Below are positions 6,474-12,175 of a stretch of DNA of 12,175 nt, piece by piece. The notes beneath the pieces were generated by a model, which was given only the letters and a program-made list of their open reading frames with translations, was not told the DNA's origin and searched no databases. Origin of the DNA: Deltaproteobacteria bacterium. Lineage in GTDB: Bacteria > Desulfobacterota > Desulfofervidia > Desulfofervidales > DG-60. The translations under genes and the position numbers were made by a program. Position 1 is the stretch's first letter; every line of letters begins with the position of its first letter. The stretch is taken from NCBI GenBank assembly GCA_021163945.1, contig JAGGTC010000074.1:1-12175 (forward strand). The letters are read 5' to 3'.

Positions 6474-7208
6474 GTGAATAGCAAGATAGCCGTTGTCACT
6501 GGAGGTTCAAGGGGCATTGGACGTTGTATTGCATTGCGCCTATCAAAGGAGGCAAAGGTCATTATAACCTATATAAAAAGAGGAGAGGCAGCAGAGGAGA
6601 CAATCAAAGAAATTCATAAAAAAGGTGGTGAGGCCTGGGCCTATCAATTTGATGTGTCTTCTTTTAAACAAACACAGGATTTCTTTAAAAAGATTATTGC
6701 CAAATTTGGCAGAGTAGATTATCTCATTAATAATGCAGGCATTGCAAGGGATGGCCTAATTTTGAGGATGAAGGAAGAGGCCTGGGATGAGGTGCTAGCA
6801 GTAAACTTAAAAGGCACATTTAATTGTATTAAGGCTGTAGCTGGTACCATGATAAGACAGGGCTATGGACGCATTGTAAATATCAGCTCAGTGGTAGCCT
6901 TTATAGGCAATATAGGCCAGGTAAATTATGCATCCTCTAAGGCTGGCATAGTAGGACTTACTAAGGCAGCGGCAAGGGAATTTGCAGCAAAGGGTATTAC
7001 AGTAAATGCTGTGGCCCCTGGCTTTATTGAGACAGAGATGACCACTAAAATACCTGATAAGATAAAGGAACAAATACTCTCCCAAATCCCTTTAGGTCGT
7101 TTTGGTAAACCAGAAGATGTGGCAGAAGTAGTTGCCTTTTTGGCATCAGATAGGGCAAGATATATTACTGGCCAAGTAATTCATGTAAATGGCGGAATGT
7201 ATATGTAA
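6474..7208 (+). CDS. fabG: 3-oxoacyl-ACP reductase FabG (SDR family)
   Basis: NADPH-dependent reduction of 3-ketoacyl-ACP to 3-hydroxyacyl-ACP, the first reductive step of each fatty-acid elongation round; cytoplasmic. From the GTG start the protein is 244 residues, matching E. coli FabG. It shows the cofactor loop TGGSRGIG (9-16), NNAG (86-89), Asn111, Ser139, and Tyr152-x3-Lys156 in NYASSKAG. These form the classical SDR catalytic tetrad, one position offset from E. coli numbering. APGFIETEM (181-189) and the C-terminal GQVIHVNGGMYM complete the pattern. Two longer starts are possible (ATG 6462; TTG 6444, overlapping etfA), but the family alignment and the GGAGG at 6464-6468 favour GTG 6474. 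With acpP and fabF immediately downstream, the FabG assignment is preferred over other SDRs. Confidence 0.93.
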   Translation: MNSKIAVVTGGSRGIGRCIALRLSKEAKVIITYIKRGEAAEETIKEIHKKGGEAWAYQFDVSSFKQTQDFFKKIIAKFGRVDYLINNAGIARDGLILRMKEEAWDEVLAVNLKGTFNCIKAVAGTMIRQGYGRIVNISSVVAFIGNIGQVNYASSKAGIVGLTKAAAREFAAKGITVNAVAPGFIETEMTTKIPDKIKEQILSQIPLGRFGKPEDVAEVVAFLASDRARYITGQVIHVNGGMYM

Positions 7209-7213
7209 TTTTT

Positions 7214-7223
7214 AAAGGAGGTG
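7214..7223 (+). promoter_or_regulatory. Strong ribosome binding site of acpP
   Basis: AAAGGAGGTG, a near-perfect anti-SD complement, 6 nt before the ATG at 7230. It sets the start there and not at the in-frame GTG at 7221, which is part of the SD itself. A strong site suits a protein needed in large amounts. Confidence 0.8.
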
Positions 7224-7229
7224 AATGCC

Positions 7230-7472
7230 ATGGCATCCATTGAAGAAAGAGTAAAGGAGATTGTTGCCAATCAACTTGGTGTTGAGCCAAATGAAGTAGT
7301 GCCTGAGGCCTCTTTTGTAGATGACCTAGGGGCAGACTCCTTAGACCTGGTGGAGCTAATCATGGCTATGGAGGAGGAATTTGGCGTTGAGGTCCCAGAT
7401 GAGGATGCAGAGAAGATCCGTACTGTTCAAGATACAATAGATTACCTTAGAGATCATATTCAGGAGTCGTAA
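7230..7472 (+). CDS. acpP: Acyl carrier protein
   Basis: Carries growing acyl chains on a 4'-phosphopantetheine arm during fatty-acid synthesis, and donates them to PlsX. The 80-residue acidic protein has the canonical sequence: MASIEERVKEIVANQLGV, then FVDDLGADSLDLVELIMAME. Ser37 in DSL is the phosphopantetheine attachment site. A helix ending VEVPDEDAEKIRTVQDTIDYL follows. The ATG at 7230 is chosen over the GTG at 7221 because of the SD at 7214-7223 and normal ACP length. fabF follows after one base. Confidence 0.97.
   Translation: MASIEERVKEIVANQLGVEPNEVVPEASFVDDLGADSLDLVELIMAMEEEFGVEVPDEDAEKIRTVQDTIDYLRDHIQES
7463..7466 (+). promoter_or_regulatory. Ribosome binding site of fabF inside the end of acpP
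   Basis: GGAG within the last codons of acpP, 7 nt before the TTG at 7474. No ATG or GTG that would give a normal FabF N-terminus is available, so this SD decides for a TTG start and suggests that fabF translation is coupled to acpP termination. Confidence 0.6.
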
Positions 7473-7473
7473 T

Positions 7474-8712
7474 TTGAGGAGGGTAGTAATTACAGGTCTG
7501 GGTCTAGTTACGCCCGTAGGGATTGGTGTAAAGGAGAGTTGGGAGGCCATTTGTCAAGGGAAATCAGGCATTACAAAGATTACCAGATTTGATGCCTCTA
7601 AGTACAATAGCCAGATTGCTGGAGAGGTGAAGAATTTTCGTCCAGAGGACTTTATTGCAAAAAAACATATTAAACACATGGATTTGTTTATTCAATATGC
7701 AATAAGTGCCTCTCGTATGGCCATGGAGGATGCAAAACTTCATATTGATAAAAAAATAGCGCCTTCTGCTGGGGTAATTATTGGATGTGGTCTAGGGGGG
7801 CTGCCTGGGATTGAAAAATACCATAAAATATTGCTAGAATTAGGGCCTAAAAAGATCTCTCCGTTTTTCATTCCTATGGTGATTGGCAATATGGCCTCAG
7901 GTTATGTCTCTATAGAGTTTGGTTTGCATGGCCCCAATTCATGTACTACCACTGCATGTGCATCTGGTGCCCATGCCATAGGAGAGGCATATTTGTACAT
8001 CAAAGAAGGATTGGCAGATATTATGATTGCTGGTGGAACAGAATCGACAATTACCCCCCTGTGTATTGCTGGGTTCTGTGCAACAAAGGCCCTTTCTACT
8101 AGGAATCATGATCCAGAAAAGGCATCCCGTCCATTTGATAAGGAGAGGGATGGTTTCGTTGCCGCTGAGGGTGCAGGCGTACTTATTTTGGAGGAATTGA
8201 ATTTTGCCTTGGAGAGGGGGGCAAAGATCTATGCAGAATTGGTAGGATATGGTGCTAGCAGCGATGCGTATCATATTACTGCTCCATCACCAGGAGGGGA
8301 AGGGGCTGCCTTGTGTATGCAAAAGGCCTTAGAAAATGCAAATATCTCACCCAATGAAGTAGATTATATAAATGCCCATGGCACATCTACTAAGCTAAAT
8401 GACATAACAGAGACAAAGGCCATAAAAAGGGTATTTAAGGATCATGCATATAATCTGTCTATTAGTTCTAATAAATCTATGATTGGGCATCTTTTAGGTG
8501 GGGCCGGGGGTGTAGAATCTGTGTTTACTGTCCTCACCATTTATGATGGAATTATCCCCCCCACTATCAACTATGAAAATCCTGACCCTGAATGCGATTT
8601 GGACTATACCCCAAATGTTGCTAGAAAAAAACAAGTGAGAGTAGCAATCTCCAATTCCTTTGGATTTGGCGGTGCAAACGCCTCACTTGTATTTAAAAAA
8701 TTTGAAGGCTAG
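7474..8712 (+). CDS. fabF: 3-oxoacyl-ACP synthase II (FabF)
   Basis: Condenses malonyl-ACP with acyl-ACP to extend the chain by two carbons; a homodimeric cytoplasmic thiolase-fold enzyme. The 412-residue protein matches the usual length. It has the complete active site: Cys162 in TTTACASGAH, His302 in NAHGTSTKLND, Lys334 in SSNKS, His339 in MIGHLLGGAGG, and the C-terminal gating loop SNSFGFGGANAS. The Cys-His-His triad with this spacing marks KAS I/II (FabB/FabF) and excludes a FabH-type (Cys-His-Asn) enzyme; FabF is preferred because it follows acpP. The start is a TTG directly followed by RRVVITGLGLVTPVG, the standard FabF N-terminus. As the only ketosynthase here, and with no fabH beside it, it may need a separate initiation enzyme or may initiate itself. 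Confidence 0.96.
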   Translation: MRRVVITGLGLVTPVGIGVKESWEAICQGKSGITKITRFDASKYNSQIAGEVKNFRPEDFIAKKHIKHMDLFIQYAISASRMAMEDAKLHIDKKIAPSAGVIIGCGLGGLPGIEKYHKILLELGPKKISPFFIPMVIGNMASGYVSIEFGLHGPNSCTTTACASGAHAIGEAYLYIKEGLADIMIAGGTESTITPLCIAGFCATKALSTRNHDPEKASRPFDKERDGFVAAEGAGVLILEELNFALERGAKIYAELVGYGASSDAYHITAPSPGGEGAALCMQKALENANISPNEVDYINAHGTSTKLNDITETKAIKRVFKDHAYNLSISSNKSMIGHLLGGAGGVESVFTVLTIYDGIIPPTINYENPDPECDLDYTPNVARKKQVRVAISNSFGFGGANASLVFKKFEG

Positions 8713-10410
8713 ATGATGAAAAATTCTATTATCATTGGCTCAGATCATGCAGGATATAGGCTAAAAGAGGCCATTAAGTCCTATTTAAAAGAACAGGGTA
8801 TTCAAATAAAGGATGTAGGCACAGATAGTGAAGAATCTGTGGACTATCCATATTTTGGACATGCCGTGGCAAAGGCCGTGGCCTGTGGTGATTTTGAGAG
8901 GGGCATCCTGATATGTGGTACAGGTATAGGGATGTCTATTGTGGCAAATCGGCTGCCAGGGGTAAGGGCAGCCTTGTGTACCAACCCTTATTTGGCCAAG
9001 GCAGGCCGTATGCATAATGATGCCAATATCTTGGTATTGGGACAAAGGGACATAGGCATTGAAAGGGCGCTAGAGATTATTAGGACATGGCTAAATACAC
9101 CTTTTGATGGTGGTAGACACAAAAGGCGGATAGATCAGATTGATAACGAATATGTAGCTATTGATGATTATAGTGCAATCAAGCGTTTTGACCCAGAGCT
9201 CTTTATGGCACTAGAAGGTGAGTGGGAGAGGCAAAAATATAAACTACAGTTAATAGCCTCAGAGAATATTGCCAGTCCAAGGGTACGTCAGGTCATGGCT
9301 AATGTAATGACCCATAAATATGCCGAGGGCTATCCAGGAAGACGCTACTATGGCGGTTGTGAGTATGTAGATGTTGTTGAAAATCTGGCTATTGAGAGGG
9401 TAAAAGAGCTTTTCTCTGCAGAATATGCAAATGTTCAGCCCCACTCTGGTACACAGGCCAATATGGCTGTTTATTTTAGTGTATTAAACCCTGGTGATAC
9501 TATTATGGGTATGAACCTAGCCCATGGTGGGCACCTAAGTCATGGAAGTGCTGTGAACTTTTCAGGGATGATGTACAAGGTTGTCCACTATGGGGTCAAT
9601 GAGGAGACAGAGACCATTGATTATAAAGAACTGGCCGAGTTGGCTAAAAAGTATAGGCCAAAGCTGATTATTGCAGGTGCCAGTGCCTACCCTAGGGTTA
9701 TTGACTTTAAGCAATTTGCTGATATTGCGCAGGAGATAGGGGCCTATCTTCTGGCCGATATAGCCCATATTGCTGGATTGATTGCTGCTGGTCTCCACCC
9801 CTCCCCTATTCCTCATGCAGATTTTGTTACCTCCACCACCCAGAAGACACTACGTGGACCACGTGGGGGTTTTATATTGGCAAAGGAAAAATTTGCCAAA
9901 AAATTAAATAAAATTGTATTTCCAGGGATTCAAGGTGGGCCTTTAATGAATATCATTGCCGCCAAGGCCCTGGCCTTCAAGGAGGCCTTGACAGAAAATT
10001 TTAAGATATATCAAAAACAGATAATTAAAAATGCCCAAAGGCTTGCGTCTCTTATGGCGGAGGCTGGCTTTCGGATAGTCTCTGGAGGCACTGATAATCA
10101 TCTATTCTTAATAGATCTGACAAATAAGGGTATTACTGGGAAGCAGGCAGAGATGGCATTAGATAGTGCAGGGATTATTGTAAATAAAAATGCCATACCC
10201 TTTGACAAGAGGAGTCCCTCTATTACTAGCGGGATTCGTATTGGCACCCCTCTAGTCACCACCCGTGGTATGAAAGAGGGGGAGATGGAGATCATTGCCC
10301 AACTTATTTTGGATGTCCTAAAAGACATAGATGATGAGAGGACTATCAAAAAGGTGAGAAAGAAGGTAAAGGAATTCTGCGCTAGTTTTCCTTTATTTGC
10401 TTGGGAGTAA
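8713..10410 (+). CDS. rpiB-glyA: Fused ribose-5-phosphate isomerase B and serine hydroxymethyltransferase
   Basis: One 565-codon frame encodes two complete enzymes. Residues 1 to about 145 are RpiB (ribulose-5-P/ribose-5-P isomerase): GSDHAGYRLKEAI (9-21), ICGTGIGMSIVANR (67-80) with catalytic Cys68, RMHNDANIL (99-107) with His101, and a closing GGRHKRRID. Residues about 148-565 are full-length GlyA (Ser + THF to Gly + 5,10-methylene-THF, PLP enzyme): ERQKYKLQLIASEN (172-185), YAEGYPGRRYYGG (203-215), QPHSGTQAN (242-250), LADIAHIAGL (347-356) and TTQKTLRGPRGG (375-386) with PLP-Lys378. The residue before that lysine is Gln in place of the usual His. Between the domains there is no stop, no in-frame ATG/GTG/TTG and no SD that could start a separate GlyA. 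Start is ATG 8713, or ATG 8716, which is better spaced from AAGG at 8705-8708. It abuts the fabF stop with no gap. Confidence 0.93.
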   Translation: MMKNSIIIGSDHAGYRLKEAIKSYLKEQGIQIKDVGTDSEESVDYPYFGHAVAKAVACGDFERGILICGTGIGMSIVANRLPGVRAALCTNPYLAKAGRMHNDANILVLGQRDIGIERALEIIRTWLNTPFDGGRHKRRIDQIDNEYVAIDDYSAIKRFDPELFMALEGEWERQKYKLQLIASENIASPRVRQVMANVMTHKYAEGYPGRRYYGGCEYVDVVENLAIERVKELFSAEYANVQPHSGTQANMAVYFSVLNPGDTIMGMNLAHGGHLSHGSAVNFSGMMYKVVHYGVNEETETIDYKELAELAKKYRPKLIIAGASAYPRVIDFKQFADIAQEIGAYLLADIAHIAGLIAAGLHPSPIPHADFVTSTTQKTLRGPRGGFILAKEKFAKKLNKIVFPGIQGGPLMNIIAAKALAFKEALTENFKIYQKQIIKNAQRLASLMAEAGFRIVSGGTDNHLFLIDLTNKGITGKQAEMALDSAGIIVNKNAIPFDKRSPSITSGIRIGTPLVTTRGMKEGEMEIIAQLILDVLKDIDDERTIKKVRKKVKEFCASFPLFAWE

Positions 10411-10413
10411 TTA

Positions 10414-10872
10414 ATGCCTCGTCCCTCATGGGATGAATACTTTATGTCCATTGCCAGATTGGTGGCAGAACGCTCCACTTGCCTAAGAAGGAAAGTAGGT
10501 GCTATATTAGTAAAGGAAAAACGCATTTTGACCACTGGCTACAATGGGGCACCCTCTGGTCTTGCCCATTGTTTGGACATAGGGTGTTTGCGTGAAAAAA
10601 TGGGAATTCTTCCCGGAGAGAGACATGAACTCTGTAGAGGTCTTCATGCTGAGCAAAATGCCATCATTCAAGCCGCTTATCATGGTATCTCTATTAAGGG
10701 TGCAACGCTTTACTGTACCCACCATCCATGTATCATTTGTACAAAAATGCTGATCAATGCCGGAATAAAGACGATATATTATGAAATGGGTTATCCCGAT
10801 GAGTTATCAAAACAGATGTTAAAGGAGGCAAAGGTAAAAGTAATTCATTATAATAAAGGCAAAGGCATATGA
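10414..10872 (+). CDS. comEB: dCMP deaminase
   Basis: Zinc-dependent deamination of dCMP to dUMP, the substrate of thymidylate synthase. The 152-residue protein begins RPSWDEYFMSIARLVAERSTC, the typical dCMP-deaminase N-terminus. It has TGYNGAPSG (41-49), the catalytic HAEQNAI (His78, Glu80) and the second zinc-ligand motif HPCIICTKM (Cys106, Cys109). The RSTC plus HC-x4-GC-RE features separate it from riboflavin or tRNA deaminases. The gene starts 3 bp after rpiB-glyA with GGAG 6 nt upstream. GlyA makes methylene-THF and this enzyme makes dUMP, so the pair supplies both substrates of dTMP synthesis. The ComEB name is historical (Bacillus competence locus). The stop overlaps pilM (ATGA). Confidence 0.94.
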   Translation: MPRPSWDEYFMSIARLVAERSTCLRRKVGAILVKEKRILTTGYNGAPSGLAHCLDIGCLREKMGILPGERHELCRGLHAEQNAIIQAAYHGISIKGATLYCTHHPCIICTKMLINAGIKTIYYEMGYPDELSKQMLKEAKVKVIHYNKGKGI

Positions 10873-11960
10873 GATTATTCAAGATACCTATTATAAAAAA
10901 ACTCCTTACCCCTATCTCGTTAGGTTTTCTTACTGGGGAAAGGTCACTCCTTGGTATCGATCTTGGCTCTCATACACTAAAGATCCTAGAGCTTAGTGAT
11001 AAGGGCTTAGAGTTGGTCAACTTTGGGATGATGACCCTTCCTGAGGGGGCGGATTTAGAAGACCCCGAAAAGGATGATTTAATCATCTCAACTATTAGAA
11101 AATTGATAGAACAATTAAATATCAAAAAAACAGAAGTGGCTGTCTGTCTTTCTATTCATCACATAATTGTGAAAAAAATAGAAATTCCATTTATGGAAAA
11201 AGAAGAATTAGATGAGGGAATTATTGCAGAGGCCGAACAACATATACCTTATAATCTCCAAGAAGTAAATCTAGACTACCAAATATTGGGAAGGTCATCA
11301 GAAGATAAAATGGATATCCTCATTGCTGTAGCCAAAAAGGAGGTTGTGGAAAGGTATATGGCCTTATTTAGTGAGGCTGGTCTAAGGCCCTATGTAATTG
11401 ATGCGGAGACCATTGCATTGGTCAATGCCTATGAGACCTTTTACGCTGATAGATCAAGTATTGTGGCCTTAATAGATATCGGTGCTAGTAAGATAAATTT
11501 AATTGTTTTAGAGGATTTATTTCCTATATTTAATGCAGAGATACCAACTGGAGGCAAATACTTAACAAGACAGATTCAAGATAGGTTTAATATGAATTAT
11601 GCACAGGCAGAATCAATCAAAATTAATGGGCCTTCAGATAATACCTTAATTCAACCTTTACAAGATATATTTACATTGGTGATTAATGAATGGATAACAA
11701 AGATTAAAAGGACACTCAGATTCTTTGAGGAAAATCACCCTAAGGCCATAGACAAGCTAATCTTAAGTGGTGGTTCATCCAGGATAAAGGGATTGACTGA
11801 TTTATTTTATAAAGAAATTAAAAAACCTGTAAGCACTTTTGACCCCTTTAAGAAATTAAAATATCCCTCAGAAAAGTTTGATGCTGCATATTTAGAATAT
11901 AGTGTACCCCAGATGCCTATTGCCTTGGGTCTAGCACTGAGGAAGATGGGTGAGAAATGA
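10869..11960 (+). CDS. pilM: Type IV pilus assembly protein PilM (actin-like ATPase)
   Basis: Cytoplasmic actin-like protein that binds the N-terminal peptide of PilN and links the inner-membrane platform of the type IV pilus machine. The 363-residue protein shows the ASKHA nucleotide-binding signatures: GIDLGSHTLKILEL (29-42), VALIDIGASKINLIVL (199-214) and LILSGGSSRIKGL (297-309). It also has the PilM-typical EAEQHIPYNLQEVNLDYQIL (121-140). FtsA is excluded by context and by the PilM-specific segment. The ATG overlaps the deaminase stop by 4 bp, and pilN overlaps pilM's stop the same way. This joins the pilus genes to the upstream metabolic genes with no visible terminator. Confidence 0.94.
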   Translation: MRLFKIPIIKKLLTPISLGFLTGERSLLGIDLGSHTLKILELSDKGLELVNFGMMTLPEGADLEDPEKDDLIISTIRKLIEQLNIKKTEVAVCLSIHHIIVKKIEIPFMEKEELDEGIIAEAEQHIPYNLQEVNLDYQILGRSSEDKMDILIAVAKKEVVERYMALFSEAGLRPYVIDAETIALVNAYETFYADRSSIVALIDIGASKINLIVLEDLFPIFNAEIPTGGKYLTRQIQDRFNMNYAQAESIKINGPSDNTLIQPLQDIFTLVINEWITKIKRTLRFFEENHPKAIDKLILSGGSSRIKGLTDLFYKEIKKPVSTFDPFKKLKYPSEKFDAAYLEYSVPQMPIALGLALRKMGEK

Positions 11961-12160
11961 TCAAGATCAATCTTATTCCATCAAAAGAAATAGAGAAATT
12001 TGAAGATATTAAGCGGGAATTCACAATTTTTATCCTATTATGTCTGCTTATTTTCTCTATAGCTATGTATTTTACTATAAATTTAAAGAATGAGAAAAAC
12101 AAGATAAGATATCAGCTAAAGACTATTCAAACAGAATTAAAAAATTATCAAAGAATATAA
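11957..12160 (+). CDS. pilN: PilN N-terminal part, interrupted by an early stop
   Basis: PilN is a bitopic inner-membrane component of the type IV pilus alignment complex; its N-terminal motif docks into PilM. The 67-residue frame begins MIKINLIPSKE, the conserved PilN docking segment. One strongly hydrophobic helix (about 22-43) follows, then a Lys/Glu-rich, probably coiled-coil stretch. Family members are usually about 180 residues, so this frame stops far too early, at TAA 12158-12160, immediately before a run of A. Shifting by -1 after the ATA codon gives I-K-K-I-D-S to the window edge, which looks like a natural continuation of the coiled coil. It may be a true frameshift, a read or assembly error at the A8 tract, or a real truncation. 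Only 15 bases remain, so this cannot be resolved here. Start overlaps pilM (ATGA). Confidence 0.72.
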   Translation: MIKINLIPSKEIEKFEDIKREFTIFILLCLLIFSIAMYFTINLKNEKNKIRYQLKTIQTELKNYQRI

Positions 12161-12175
12161 AAAAAATTGATTCAG

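Larger units (their letters stand above)
1736..12175 (+). other. Probable single transcription unit (ribosome-lipid-nucleotide-pilus genes)
   Basis: Thirteen co-directional genes are packed with ATGA overlaps (rpmF/plsX, acyl-CoA dehydrogenase/etfB, etfB/etfA, deaminase/pilM, pilM/pilN) or gaps of 0 to about 20 bp. I see no GC-rich hairpin plus T-run between any of them. The candidate promoter at 1676-1704 could drive all of them, but internal promoters within coding sequence cannot be excluded. Confidence 0.55.

Noticed and set aside
7221..7229. acpP start at GTG 7221
   Set aside because: That GTG is part of the AAAGGAGGTG ribosome binding site; the ATG at 7230 is correctly spaced and gives a normal ACP.
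10098..10535. Minus-strand open frame of 145 codons opposite the rpiB-glyA end and the dCMP deaminase start
   Set aside because: It spans the junction of two well-supported plus-strand genes and has no family-like sequence; a shadow frame.

Overview
The window is A+T-rich bacterial chromosome that reads as ordinary housekeeping DNA, with frequent ATA (Ile) and AGG/AGA (Arg) codons. The order rpmF-plsX...fabG-acpP-fabF-rpiB-glyA-dCMP deaminase is, from memory, the layout typical of Desulfobacterota (the former deltaproteobacteria). ATA/AGG-rich coding is common in thermophiles. My best guess is therefore a low-GC, anaerobic, possibly thermophilic Desulfobacterota relative; this is inference, not something the sequence proves. 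I see no mobile element, tRNA, rRNA, CRISPR array or phage gene.

Layout. A short minus-strand pair lies on the left: holA (DNA polymerase III delta) followed by coaX (type III pantothenate kinase), which runs off the left edge. A gap of 53-71 bp, depending on the holA start, separates it from a long plus-strand run that continues to the right edge. The gap holds a good SD and a consensus-like TTGACA. The plus-strand run is: yceD/DUF177, rpmF (L32), plsX, an acyl-CoA dehydrogenase, etfB, etfA, fabG, acpP, fabF, a fused rpiB-glyA gene, a dCMP deaminase, pilM, and the start of pilN. Neighbouring genes overlap by ATGA or are separated by at most about 20 bp, and no terminator is visible between them, so one transcription unit is plausible.

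How the genes fit together. YceD and L32 belong to the large ribosomal subunit. PlsX, FabG, ACP and FabF belong to fatty-acid and phospholipid synthesis. The fused RpiB-GlyA and the dCMP deaminase supply ribose-5-phosphate, one-carbon units and dUMP for nucleotide (notably dTMP) synthesis. PilM and PilN begin a type IV pilus assembly-platform locus.

The most notable point is the middle of the fatty-acid block. fabH and fabD would normally sit between plsX and fabG, but here there is a complete acyl-CoA dehydrogenase-EtfB-EtfA cassette. Its EtfB carries motifs resembling NADH-linked, bifurcating-type ETFs of anaerobes. No fabH, fabD, fabZ or enoyl-ACP reductase is in the window, so the cassette may do a step of fatty-acid synthesis, for example enoyl reduction. 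PlsX in the same block has several substitutions in usually invariant motifs. Other points worth checking are the in-frame RpiB-GlyA fusion and an early stop in pilN whose -1 frame appears to continue the protein.
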